This document shows, piece after piece, positions 22,380-33,504 of a DNA stretch of 64,000 nt. Positions within the stretch are counted from its first letter, which is position 1, and each line of letters opens with the position of its first letter. This stretch comes from Prosapia bicincta (Eukaryota; Arthropoda; Insecta; Hemiptera; Cercopidae). Under the pieces are notes generated by a model that searched no databases, was not told where the DNA came from, and worked only from the letters and a program-made list of their open reading frames with translations. Position numbers and translations under genes: made by a program. Where the stretch lies: NCBI GenBank assembly GCA_036971475.1, contig JBAIZL010000005.1, forward strand, positions 173,376,386-173,440,385. The letters run 5' to 3'.

Positions 22380-23265
22380 AACGTTCGCTACCGACATGTA
22401 AGAAAAACCCTTAAAGTAGACCGGGATCATATATAGGTGACACGCTGTTTCTCTACACTAACCAGCCTCTACTATATATAGTTGCCGCCAGGGCTGATTC
22501 CAACTATGGTCGACGTGAACACCAATTGTTTCAACGATCTCTGCTTGCTTGTCAGTATATTGTATTAACTTGTTTCTTGCTTGTTGATCTATATGGATGC
22601 ATGTTACCTATGTTGGACATGCGATCCCAGGATTGGATATGTTTATCATAATTTTTTTATGAGTGGTATTGACCTCAATGATCGGATGATCTCATAATTT
22701 TCCACACCAAAGAAGTCATTGTGATGGTACGTAGAAATATTCTTTCATTTGATAAGATGCTTCATTGTGGAATAGTAAATTCCTACATGTCGAGATGAAC
22801 GAAACTACTGCAAATATTTAGAATTTAGAGATGCCATTATTTGACAGATCCTTGGCTTGTACGTCAAGTTACTGGATGACAATGTTCAAAAAGGTGTTGT
22901 TGAATTTACCTAAAATTAATATTATAATGTTATATCAATTATTATTTTAGTAACGTCAAATATATTTGACGTAGATCTGGTAACAACAGACTACTGTTAT
23001 GCACAGTGTTTTATATTATAGACTGATGTAACCGATATTTGACTTAAAAAAATGATTGATAATTCAGTGTTACAAAGTAATTTTCAAAATACCATATGAT
23101 TTTATCATTAAATTTCAAAGAAAACAAAAATAAAAGTTGGTCTGACTGTATGTTCAGTTGAATAAGCTTGATCTTGTGTCAATATCGACGCTATTGGGTT
23201 CGTCTTCTGGAAAAAAACACTGTGTCAACTATAGGTGGCGGTTGGTAGCCGACATGTTAAATAAT
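22380..23265. mobile_element. Possible non-autonomous DNA element
   Basis: Segment with distinct composition. Its two ends carry partly complementary sequence: TAGGTGACACGCTGTTTCTC near 22433-22452 against the complement of CACTGTGTCAACTATAGG near 23218-23235, and CTACCGACATG near 22389 against TAGCCGACATG near 23247. No coding sequence was recognised. The ends are not exact, so limits are approximate. Confidence 0.4.
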
Positions 23266-23933
23266 ATTTAACTTCTGAAAGGAAAAAGAAGATCTTTCAG
23301 GTGCAAAGACTCTGTTCTTTGGGTATTGAAAGTTATTCTTTTTAGTAAAAAGAAACAGTAATAAATATGCTGAATAAAAACAAGTCACGATTTTTAAGTC
23401 ACTTTGAATATAAGCCATATTCAAAAAATTGTAAGTATAATCAATGGGTATCACTGGTTTTTGTGTCTTTTAAAATTTATTGTATATCAGGCATCTATGG
23501 TGTTCATAGATAATTCTAAATCCAAACAGTTTTTTAATAAAACAATGTTGTTATAAGTAATACAATAGGGACTAAATAAAAAAAAGAAACAGAAATTTCA
23601 TATTGTTGAGTCAACAGGATATTGCAACAATCTTTACATCAGTAATTCTCAAGTTTCCAATGTGTAGTCTTTTTGTCAGGTCGTATCTATCAGAGGAAAT
23701 CACGCACATTTTGATCAGACCTTTTAATTGAGTAAATGCAGATCATTTTTAAGGCAAGTATTTAAAAAGTTGGTGGTTAACTTCCAAATAATTATTTACT
23801 AAACATTTTCATACTATTTTTTTAATGTATTTATGTAGATCTATAAATAGATGTTTTGTGATAAATAATATTATATTTTTATATTAAAATTAGTATAATT
23901 CATTAAAAGTTTTTTAAATTTAAATTGTTTCAG
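23266..23933. other. Intronic sequence, nothing recognised
   Basis: AT-rich, ending in the TTGTTTCAG acceptor. Confidence 0.5.
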
Positions 23934-24072
23934 TGCAATTCAGAACTATGGAGAACTTAATAAAGCTGGAGGATTTGAAGTTGATGCTTTCTTCAGGGCC
24001 TTCAAAGACTTTATTGGAATCTTCAGCCTTTCCCTGACAACTGGGGCTCTCATGGGTTGTATTACTGCTCTG
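23934..24072 (+). CDS. Nhe3: Na+/H+ exchanger exon upstream of the AT-AC intron
   Basis: 139 bp. The first base completes a Gly codon, and 46 full codons follow, ending in CTG in phase 0. It codes for a short polar loop (AIQNYGELNKAGGFEV) and a membrane helix (FIGIFSLSLTTGALMGCITA). The matching region of NHE6 proteins continues directly into a (V/L)TKFTK motif, which begins the next exon at 27625. There is no GT donor at the correct place; the intron instead starts ATATCCTTT. Confidence 0.93.
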
Positions 24073-24183
24073 ATATCCTTTTTTATCATAACATTTATTA
24101 ACAATTATATTTCTTTAGACATGTTCATTGAAATATAAATATAAAAATAAAATATAAAATATATAAATAATATATAATAATAA

Positions 24184-24350
24184 CATTTGTTGATTCCATC
24201 TTCGCGTGAGCTACTAGTAATCACTTACAACTTTTTTAAAAAAAGGTTCTAACTTGCCTATAGTAGCACTTACTTTTTTTGTGTTGAGGACGGCCGTTTC
24301 GGGAGATGTGTCCCTTTGTCAACTCAGACCGTAACTGATCTCCCGCTTTA
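24184..24350 (-). repeat. Penelope-like 3'-terminal fragment
   Basis: Contains ACTTGCCTATAGTAGCACTT and GAGGACGGCCGTTTCGGGAG, then TGTGTCCCTTTGTCAACTCA. The same string recurs at 26434-26606, 43871-43985 and 44580-44707, where it terminates a PLE-derived foldback. Confidence 0.7.
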
Positions 24351-24740
24351 TATAATAATATATAAATATAAAATATAAAAAACAAGTGTAGCAATCCAAA
24401 CAAAAGTTCATAGCAATACAACAATAGTTATCAGAAAATATACTGTTCTGCATCGCACTTTGTATAAAACTCATTAATCAGTCTTAATCAGTATATGTGA
24501 TGGCATTTCTTATAACATCTAAATAAAAGTATATACATGAGATCAGAATTACTCCGAGGACTTAATTTAATGAACATAATAAATAAATACTTTAACAACA
24601 ACACACATACAACACTTTGTACACAAACAGCCTATTTTCAGCACCAGCCACAATAACCAAAAACAGATAACAGTTTTAAATGTAATGTTGCTGGTGCAGC
24701 CCTCCCAAAGGAATATACAAAATGTGCCCAACCGCAACAT
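24351..24740. other. Intronic sequence, nothing recognised
   Basis: AT-rich sequence between the Penelope fragment and the LINE remnant. No exon or repeat seen. Confidence 0.4.
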
Positions 24741-24752
24741 GCCCAGCTGTTA

Positions 24753-25400
24753 TCATTGCCGCTGATTGGCGATGTGTGTTACATACATTTTATGGGGCCA
24801 TCTAATGGCATCCGATACCATTAGCCTTATCATTATTTTGGCATAATGATATATTCTCAAGAAACGGATGATCTCCTCGTTATGTTTGTCCCACGAATCG
24901 AGGGCTCCGACCACCTTGGCGTTAAGGGTCACTTTATAACCCCAAGAACCCTTTGCCAGATGCAATTTTACTTCTAAATTTTTGGCACTTTGTGACTCCA
25001 TCAATCCGTGGTAGCAGTTTTCAAAGGGGACTACCACATCAACGATCGAAATAGACTTTTCCCCTTCATTCACCATTACCAAGTTGGGTCACAAATTTGA
25101 TGCCACTCCTGGTACCTAGCCTTTTCATTATTTTGGCATAATGATATATTCTCAAGAAACGGATGACCTCATTACGTTTGTTCTACGAATCGAGGGCTCC
25201 GACCACCTTGGCTTTAAGGATCACTTTATAACCCTGAGAACCCTTTGCCAGGTGCTCCTACTCTAAATCTTGGCTCCACCAATGCGTGGTAGCAGCTTTC
25301 AAAGGAGACTGCCACATCAATCTAAATAGACTTTGACCCTTCATTCATCACTACCATGTCGGGTCCACAAATTTGATGCCACACCTTGTCTTATTGACAG
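24753..25400 (-). pseudogene. LINE C-terminal endonuclease-domain remnant, duplicated
   Basis: The minus-strand frame 24753-25082 (about 109 codons) includes LVMVNEGEKSISIVDVVVPF, then a GYKVTLNAKVVGALDSW segment and a C-terminal MIRLMVSDAIRWPHKMYV. This resembles the C-terminal restriction-like endonuclease region of R2-type non-LTR retrotransposons. A second, more decayed copy of the same 250-300 bp follows at about 25117-25400 in the same orientation, so the fragment was duplicated in tandem. The upstream reverse transcriptase is absent. Confidence 0.7.
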
Positions 25401-25742
25401 TCATATCACTGATCCGGTGTGGCACTGCATTAGATAATTGTGGTAGAATAGCATCCTGTTATATGTGTAGTTTCAATACTACAGTTTATTTTTAAGGTAT
25501 ATTGTAGAATGTGGATTGTTTATTTTTACATTATAAACAGTTTAAAATGCTCTGTGATTAGCTTGAAGATAGTTTAATAAGATTTTTATTCTCATTTTGT
25601 TTTAAATTTAGATTATAGGGTAGTACACATGTTCATAGGCATGCATAATATAATATGTGAAAATGAAACATAAATATATATTGCTTATAATCTATTCTAT
25701 GACAGAGAAATATTTGATCGAGTTTACGAATTATGTGCAAAG

Positions 25743-27508
25743 GGGCCATCCATAAATTATGTAACGCTAAAATAGATGATTTTTAGCTCCTCCCCCCTCG
25801 TAACGAACTGATAACAGTAGTACAAAACCCCCTATAATTACGTAACGTAGAGTTGTCCTCACTTCTTTACTGAGTTTTTGGTTTTGGATGCCTCATTTGT
25901 AGCCAATTAAAGTACATCAAATGTGCCAATAAATATTACGATATTAATATAATGAAATATAAAAAGAATTTTGTTGAATAAATAAAACAGGAATAAGAAA
26001 GACTTTTTTTTAATATGTGACCTCACTTGTACTGGAAAACAAACAGAAATTATAAAATCAAAATGAACTTTAGATTATGCATTAAGTCATTACAATAATA
26101 ACTTAAACATGAATTGAAAATATTGTTAAATTAAAATATGACTTAAATGAATTTAAACGCAGAGTGGTCAACCCATTTGTAACATTGTTTAAAGTCTGGT
26201 CTTCTTCCCATGGTGTAGTCATGTATGGGAAAGGTAGCTGAAATAGTGGTACTGTGAGCTTCAGGAAAAGATATGTATACATGATAAGCTTAATTTTAAA
26301 ATAGAAAAAGCTCCGTTTATTGTTTCCAAATACAACAAATTTCAAGAAATAATTGTCCGAGAAATAATGGGAAATAAACCAGGAATTTTTTTTGTAACCG
26401 GAAGAAAGTTCAATGGCAAAATTTAAATAAACATTTGTTGATTCCATCTTCGCGTGAGCTACTAGTAATCACTTACACTTTTAGAATGTTTTAAAACTTG
26501 CCTATAGTAGCACTTACTTTGCTTGTTGAGGACGGCCGTTTTGGGAGACAACAAGCAAAGTAAGTGCTACTATAGGCAAGTTTTAAAACATTCTAAAAGT
26601 GTAAGTTAAATAAACAATTTTTATTTGGATTTACAAACATTTCATTGCAAAATGAATATTTTAACATTATTATAACGTTCACTTAATAACTTTCTCAAGT
26701 TCAGTAACAAAGCTAATGAAGTGCACAAGATCTTAAGGCTGCCATTAATAATAAACAATGTGTTTTATGCAATAATTGCTTGGAAGACATTTCTGCAATA
26801 CCACTTAAAAAAAGTTTAAATAATGAAATTACCTTTAACCAAAAAGAGATCATAGCATTTTCCTTCTGAATTATAATGTTTTAATATTGCACTTTCTTGT
26901 TAATGTTTTCAACTAAATTTTCTGCATTCTTTATGGAATTCCAGATGCTGCTTTGAATTAACCGATTCTTCTTGTATAGATATGCATCTTTGTAGCTTTT
27001 CAAAAAACTTTTCTTTGTAAATTTTTAAACTGTTCAACATTGTTAATACATGTACATAGCGATAAATACATACTGAATACAAGAGCACTGATAAGTAACA
27101 GCTGACCCTTTAGCTGATATATGGAGACCGCTGTGCATATCTGTACAGGCATAAGGCGCCTACTTGTCATAGAGCTACTTTGTACTATGGAGATAAAATG
27201 CTCAAGGTTACGGTTCCTCACATTTTTTCTCCAATATGCTCATAATTAGGAAGTTTAATAGAGTACTTTGAATACATGTTTGTTTGTAAATAGATTTTAT
27301 TTGAGTTCATTATTAATATTAAGTGCATTTTACTTACTCAAATGTTAGAATGGGGGCAGTTTATTTATTAAATAAAAAAAGATTTTAATGTCAAAACTGA
27401 AATTTTAAGTTAAGTAACACTACTGCATACCCCCTTCTCCCACCATAATGATGCGTAACAATAGATGTAATCCTTCCCCCTTCGATTTACTTAATTTAGG
27501 GATGGCCT
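25743..27508. mobile_element. TIR DNA element, family unknown
   Basis: The left end GGGCCATCCATAAATTATGT and the right end (complement AGGCCATCCCTAAATTAAGT) are inverted repeats, flanked by a CAAAG direct repeat (25738-25742 and 27509-27513). G/C-rich subterminal stretches (TAGCTCCTCCCCCCTCGTAA and CCTTCCCCCTTCG) mirror each other. The interior holds no recognisable transposase but contains the palindrome at 26434-26606. Confidence 0.65.
26434..26606. repeat. Palindromic copy of the Penelope 3'-terminal repeat
   Basis: Starts with the same ACATTTGTTGATTCCATCTT string as 24184, continues through GAGGACGGCCGTTTTGGGAG, then turns back. The stretch AACTTACACTTTTAGAATGT (read as complement) is repeated in inverse over about 70 bp (arms about 26470-26525 and 26549-26606). 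Confidence 0.85.
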
Positions 27509-27624
27509 CAAAGAGATTTTTCTGCCCATGAATTTTTGGGAGTTGACTGTATGTTCAGACATAAAAGTATAATAAATTTAAGTTTTAGGAAAGAAATCAT
27601 AGACATTTCCTTAATTGTGTTTAC

Positions 27625-27730
27625 TTGACTAAATTTACCAGAGTACGAGACTTTCCTCTTCTGGAGTCAGCATTGTTTGTCTTAATGTCATACAGCACTT
27701 TCCTTATAGCAGAGGCATCTGATCTTACAG
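27625..27730 (+). CDS. Nhe3: Na+/H+ exchanger exon downstream of the AT-AC intron
   Basis: 106 bp, starting in phase 0 right after an AC acceptor and ending one base into a Gly codon (donor GTTAAG). It codes for [20 protein letters not shown] and then [15 protein letters not shown], matching the TKFTK-LREF-LLE and MSW-TFLLAEA motifs of NHE6-type exchangers. Confidence 0.94.
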
Positions 27731-28280
27731 GTTAAGTATTCATTCCAAATGAATTAGTACAGAATTTATTTATTTGTGCAAATTTATTTTGTAGAACTGT
27801 TTTTAAACCAGGTCTTGTTACCAATCACAGATTGAAAACGGGACTTCTACAGCCCTAAAGTCACATATCTGATTGACTTTAACAGTAAACATAAAATAAC
27901 AAACAACAGAAGCTGTTGTGAAAAAGGTCAATAAATAATAATAAATGAAAGTAATAATGATATTATTTTAATAACGGAAAATATTAAAATTATTACAGAG
28001 AATTTTACAAAATTTTGCATATAAAATAGTTGCATATTATCGATTAATTGGTTAAATGATTAATGAATGCTGAAGATGAAAAGTAAGTAATTAATTAAAA
28101 TTTTGTCAGACTTTTTGTGGTTTGGTCAGAAATTCTAGAAAATTGAAGATAAATACTGTTTTTAATATTACAAATGCAATTTTCTAATAACTTGAGACAT
28201 TAAAGAACATAATTATTTTTTAGAGATCTTGCCCAAGGCAAGTAAAATTATAGAAGCCTTTATTTTGCAATCCTTTACAA
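27731..28280. other. Intronic sequence, nothing recognised
   Basis: AT-rich; its last eight bases (CTTTACAA) are the target duplication of the hAT element. Confidence 0.5.
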
Positions 28281-29081
28281 CAGGGATGACCAACTAGCGG
28301 CTCGGCCCCAGACGAACGTTAAAACATTGGATTATTGATTTATTTATAAATGTGAAGCATAAAAATATAGGCCAGAATAGGTTATATGATATGAGTTGAA
28401 CACGGTTCTTACCCTCAGTAAGAGCTCTGAATCCTGCAAAGTGACCCATTTTTTCAGACTATGTCGGAAACTGGTACTGCCTGAGGAGAAATATCCCAAA
28501 CTACGTGACTTCGGTAGGAAAATACTTTCAATGTTTGGTAGCACATACCTTTGTGAGTGCACCTATTCAACAATGAAATTTTTAAAATCAATACACCACA
28601 CAGGTCTTTTGCCAAAAGATATGAAGAACACAAAAGCGCACTGCACACTTCTATTGAATCCACATTCGCAAATTATCTCATGGACACTAAACACTCATGC
28701 AAAAGTATGGAAAATAACATGAGCATCCTCCACACATGCAACAAAGGCCATAAATTAAACACACTAGAACAGTATGAAATATATAGACATAGCAACACAC
28801 ATAAAATTGACATCCTAAATGAACAAACACGGCACATATCACACATACTCTTTGATCACATCACTTCGAACTTTCAAAAAATGGCACCAAGGAAGCACAA
28901 CTGAGTGAAAACATTTCCTCCAGATGTAAGTTAACAATTTAACAACCTTTAGTTAACAAAAAGTCTCGTCGCAAGTAATAGCAAAAGTGTAATAAGTTAT
29001 TGATGCATGCGTGGAATTAGTTGTAAGGTTCACTGAAAATATTGAAGAGGCCCCTTAGGGTTAAGAAGTTGGCCATCCCTG
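28281..29081 (+). mobile_element. hAT element, internally deleted, carrying a PLE fragment
   Basis: The ends are CAGGGATGACCAACT and AGTTGGCCATCCCTG (inverted repeats). They are flanked by 8-bp duplications CTTTACAA (28273-28280) and CTTTACAC (29082-29089), one mismatch, as expected for hAT. Inside, 28396-28590 codes for a piece of hAT transposase C-terminus (KYPKLRDFGRKILSMFGSTY then LCECTYSTMKFLKS). The frame then passes into an unrelated Penelope-like GIY-YIG segment. Confidence 0.85.
28590..28904 (+). pseudogene. Penelope-like GIY-YIG C-terminal fragment
   Basis: An open stretch of about 100 codons: RSFAKRYEEHKSALHTSIES, then ANYLMDTKHSC and GHKLNTLEQYEIYRHSN, then a DILNEQT segment. This matches the region just after the YIG motif in the endonuclease of one Penelope-like group. 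It lies inside the hAT element, so it was inserted or captured there. The reverse transcriptase and the first part of the nuclease are missing. Confidence 0.75.
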
Positions 29082-29089
29082 CTTTACAC

Positions 29090-30020
29090 AAAACAAAAGG
29101 ATGTCTCTTTAAGAAATTTTAACTTCATAAATTGCTAAAACTTATAATTTGAGTAAATTTTAAAAAATTCCCTGATACCCTTTGTTGATTACACTAGGCA
29201 ATCTTATCAATGTCATCTACGAATATTACAATGGCATTAGTTTACTGTTAAAATTATTACATTTTTGTTGGTTTTTATTTTTATTCTTATTTATTTTTTA
29301 CTCTCTGTATTATTATTATCTTTATTGAGATTTTATGTTTAGTTTTGATCTTTAACGTATATTAAAAGCAGTTTGTAAATATTTTTTAGTTTATCTGTCT
29401 AGGGAATTAAAATATTTTAAATTACTCAGTAACCTATAAGGGATAAAAAAAATAATCTACTGATACTCAAAAAAGATATTTTATTAAAAAAAAAACAATA
29501 GAAATAATTTATCTGGTTTGGGGAAAGAGTTGACTAATTAGTAAAAAAAAAATAGGGTATAACAAATCAATCAAGGGTTTATTTATACAATTAACTTTAT
29601 ACCTTAAACAATGTAAGTTTATTTTCAACTTGCATACTTTTCTAATTTGTTTCTACCTTTAAACATAGAAACTTCTTTAAAGTTTAATTTAGAACTGGGA
29701 CAATCGTTTTTGGAGATGTTCCTGTTGTCAATTTAGATGACAGTATTAAATAATAATTTTTTAGCTTCTGTATTGTTGCTTAAAAGTATTACAAATATAT
29801 TTTTTTACATCTAACCAATCTTTTATACTAGATGTAAGAGTTATTAAAAATAATTAAATCTTGTAATAAAAACACTTATTACCTGTTATCTGTTTACTAA
29901 ATTAAATTATTACTCTTTGATAGTAAAATTGTCACTAGTTTTTTAAGCTGATAGTCATAATTTACAAAAAAAGAAATATTTTTCAAAATCATTTTAAAGA
30001 AACTATTTTTGTTCACATAG
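29090..30020. other. Intronic sequence, nothing recognised
   Basis: AT-rich intron sequence ending in a CACATAG acceptor. Confidence 0.5.
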
Positions 30021-30223
30021 GTATTGTTGCTGTTCTATTTTGTGGTATTTGCCAGGCTCACTATACATACAACAATCTTTCTAAGGATTCCCGCAAAAGG
30101 ACGAAACGGTTATTTGAGCTACTAAACTTCTTAGCAGAAAATTTTATTTTCTGCTACATTGGTGTTTCTATGTTCACTTTCCCAAACCACAATTTTGATC
30201 CTGGATTCATTTTCTCAGGATTT
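30021..30223 (+). CDS. Nhe3: Na+/H+ exchanger exon: [13 protein letters not shown] segment
   Basis: 203 bp. The first two bases complete a Gly codon, and 67 codons follow, ending in phase 0 at TTT. It codes for [20 protein letters not shown], then [20 protein letters not shown] and a PGFIFSGF helix start. The [10 protein letters not shown] motif is diagnostic of NHE6/7/9 relative to other exchangers. The downstream donor is the U12-type GTATCCTTT. Confidence 0.96.
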
Positions 30224-30850
30224 GTATCCTTTATCATATACATAGTTGTTTATTAATATGTTATTGAATTACTCAATTCCTTATATTAGTTCACACTCTT
30301 ATATATATCTTGTTTAAACTTTCAATTGTTAATAAAATATTTTTTATTCATCTACTCAAGTTCAAATACATTTTAAGAAAATGAATAGTTTATGACACTT
30401 GATGTTAAATTTAATTAATTAATAATAGTTTTATATGGGAGAAAAACTTTTTACAAAAGGGGCAGGTTATGCAGTATAAGTATTTAGTCATATTTGGCTA
30501 AAATAGGTGATAGCATATGATTTCCTAAAATGGCTGATTTTATGTTATAGGTTATATGATAGCCTATAAAATAGCAGTTTTAACACATAGGTTATGTTAC
30601 TTTATTTATATTAATTGTAATTATTTAAAAAAGTAACTAAAATAATTTTTTTTGTTGACCTAAGTAGGAGTTGACTTAAAATTTTTTTGTTTACGTTACT
30701 TTTTTTTAGAAATTGTGAAAAATTTTATGCTTTATTTAAATAACAAATTACTCAAACAGTATCTATTTCCTAACCGATCAAATGAAAAATCCATTATTGA
30801 AAAATTGCACAAGATTTTTGTATTAAATTATTAATATATAATATAGAATA

Positions 30851-31080
30851 TGAAGTTAATATATTACTATTGTAAGTAATTTTATCCACCATTAAGTGCA
30901 ATGATTTTACCTTGTGTGATGAGGCTCCTTTCGGTCACTTGACCATTGTCGAATCACTGATTACTGAAAAGGCGCCTCATCACACAAGGTAAAATCATTG
31001 CACTTAATGGTGGATAAAATTACTTACAATAGTAATATATTAACTTCATAAAGTCAGTGCAACGGAAAAACAATGGATAA
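30851..31080. repeat. Near-perfect 75-bp-arm palindrome
   Basis: Arms 30851-30925 and 30974-31048, containing CCACCATTAAGTGCAATGAT, with a loop of about 48 bp that includes TTGACCATTGTCGAATCACT. The flank continues CATAAAGTCAGTGCAACGG. The arms look identical by eye. Same family as 10025-10187 and 11320-11575. Confidence 0.9.
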
Positions 31081-31379
31081 CGTAAAATATCAAGAATATA
31101 GAATATATATAATATAGAATATTATATAATATAGAATACAAATTATAAGTAGGGAGGTATTGCTAATATTGGTTATATATAAAAAAAACAGGACAAATGT
31201 CTATTAAAGTGGCCAATCTAAATATTTTCTAAGGGGTTACAAATCTGTTATAGGTAAAACCTAATGTTGTTGAAATTGCGGGTATATGATAATGATAAAA
31301 CAGGGTAATTACTTTTATACTTGAGCATGTACTGGATTTGTCTTCACTCATTGACAGTCTATGTTAGCTGTAGCGTGTA

Positions 31380-31600
31380 ATACATTTTAATATTTATGTT
31401 GACTTGATGTTTTTTATTAAAATGTTTGGTTTTTGGTTTTATATTAACTTATTGTTGTACTATTGTTTTTTAAATTCTGCAAGTGATTTGATTTTATGTT
31501 GTTTGGCACCTGAGAAGGCTCATTCGTAAATCAAAACGTTGAGTGATGTTTTAAAAATCTTTTTTTGAGCTTCGGTTTTTGTCTTTAATTGGTCATTATA
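31380..31600 (+). repeat. Possible Penelope-like 3' end
   Basis: Contains GGCACCTGAGAAGGCTCATT and AAATCAAAACGTTGAGTG, the type of CCTGA-AA-GC...CGAAACG sequence that ends many Penelope-like copies. No coding sequence is attached. Confidence 0.45.
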
Positions 31601-32209
31601 AAACTCATTTAATTATTAACATTTTTTATTAATTTAATTATTAATCTAGTGATTTATCGACAAAATTATAAAAATATAATAAAAAAAACTATTTTAAATT
31701 GGTGTCATAAATATGTAACTGTGAAGTAAGCACATATTGAAATACATGAAAATATACACTGTAAAAGTATGCCGCATTGTACAGGTTCAATTGTAATATT
31801 TTTTATGATAAAAAATTTTGACTTTTGGTAAGTGTTTGGGGAGGTTTTTGAAGTACTTGTACTTGCAAGTTGTTTTAGTTTGTTCAGTGTAAGTTATATA
31901 TCTGGTATATATATGCCACAACCATTTGTGTAAAGCATTTCAGTTTATTTATAATTTTTTTTTTTATAAGAAGCAGTGTTTTTGTCAATGTTGGTAGTTT
32001 TCCTGTGCCTGAAATTAAGTAAATGACACTAAATAAAACACAATGGCAATAAATAGTTAAAGTTGCAATTATTTGGTGTCCAAAGTAGATGGAAGGAATA
32101 AGATACTAATTAACCCCTGTTAACAACCAGTGTGAAAGAAAACCTATATAAAATTGTACAAAAAAAGAGTTTCAAATTTTAAAAAAATACAGTTTTAAGT
32201 ATTTGTAAG
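31600..32209. other. Intronic sequence, nothing recognised
   Basis: AT-rich, no supported feature. Confidence 0.5.
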
Positions 32210-32211
32210 TA

Positions 32212-33226
32212 CAGTAGAGTCTTGATAATTTGAGGCAGATTGGGCCGAGACCTCCTCGGATTTAAGAAAACTCTGATTACATGGAATTACGTTCCTGTGC
32301 AGTAGAAAAAATAGGAGCTCTATTGAACCCTAATGCTATAATTAAGAATGCACAAAATATGTTTGTAGAACTATATTGATTGCAATAATTACATAAATTT
32401 AATGTTGCTTTAGAATACATTGTTCATTGCAGTTGCTTTTTTGAAAAAAGTTGTTTTGTGTTTTCTGCGTTTGCCTATAAGATTGTTTTGTGTGATGCAG
32501 TATCACGTAGACGTCTTAGCAGAAACACATCTGGTGGAAGGGTGTCTGTTTGTTCAATATAGCGTAGTGCAGTTTCTAAGGTGATCGTTCCTTCACCGTG
32601 ACTAATTTTCCCTTCTTGTACTATCTCGGTCGGACATTCATCTTTATTGCCTTCAGTAATTTCATGTATCATTTTAATAGTCATAACGTCTTATCATCGT
32701 TGCTCAGTCGTTCGTCCTTACTCATCCATTGACTTACGGCTGTATCATTGACATTTTCCCAACCTTGAAGTTAGATGACAAAAAATATCAAATCTGTTTC
32801 TTCTCTGGGATCAATAACACAGCTAACAGATTTATTATGACTCAGGACTGTTTATCCTTTTATCTTATTTCATGATTTGGCTATCCAGTAACTGTAATGA
32901 CTTCTTCTTTAACTGTAATTTATTTTAGAAAGCCTATGAAGCTTCCTTCCCCTTCAGTCGCTTCAAAGAGAGATTGTAAAAGGTAACATCTGTATTATTT
33001 TCCATACATTTCAGACACCCTGATCCATCAGCTGGGTTAGCCTAATAACATTTGCGGGTAGAAATAAAGCACGGATAGCATCGGACCCCAGCTGATCTTA
33101 AACGGGATGTGACGGTGCATTGTCTAACAGTAAATAATTGGAATTTCCATTCAAATAGGAAATAAAAATAGGCTCGAATTTAACACAAGCTCGAATAATC
33201 GGGTCTTGGAATTTCAAGACTCTAGT
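32212..33226 (-). mobile_element. pogo/Tigger DNA transposon, decayed
   Basis: The left end CAGTAGAGTCTTGATAATTT and the complement of the right end CACTAGAGTCTTGAAATTCC form inverted repeats, with TA at both flanks (32210-32211, 33227-33228). On the minus strand the interior shows the DDE core in decayed form (LLLDNAPSHP near 33130, then FLPANVIRL and LMDQGV near 33030). The C-terminal tail 32475-32684 is still open (TLETALRYIEQTDTLPPDVF then LLRRLRDTA). The DNA-binding N-terminal half is missing. Confidence 0.8.
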
Positions 33227-33504
33227 GTATGATGTAAAATATGTTTCTTTATACAGTGTCAGTCAGCTCATTATAAAACACCAGAACAAAAGCAAGAAAT
33301 CAGCCATAAAGTTAAAAAAGAAAATTTGCCAACAAAATTACAAACCTGTTGTAATGGTAAAACAATTAGAAAATTTTGTAGTATCTGCTTGCTTCCATAT
33401 TTCAAATCCTAACTATCAAAGGGAAAAATAAACTAATGGTGTTTATCTATTTGATATCACAAACTATTAAAACTGAAAGAAACATTTCTGATCAATTTGT
33501 AATA

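Larger units (their letters stand above)
24073..27624 (+). other. U12-type AT-AC intron (3552 bp)
   Basis: The intron begins ATATCCTTTTTT, matching all nine positions of the minor-spliceosome donor ATATCCTTT. It ends TTTAC, with a branch-point-like TTCCTTAAT at 27607-27615 (consensus TTCCTTAAC). The likely branch adenosine (27614) is about 10 nt from the AC end, the short spacing typical of U12 introns. Protein homology fixes both borders without gap or overlap: ...CITAL joins LTKFTRV.... Inside are a Penelope-like 3' end, a LINE endonuclease remnant and a TIR element. Confidence 0.92.

Noticed and set aside
24060..24120. A conventional GT donor for the exon ending at 24072
   Set aside because: No GT lies at a position that keeps the conserved TAL-LTKFT junction; the only site fitting the homology is the ATATCCTTT start.
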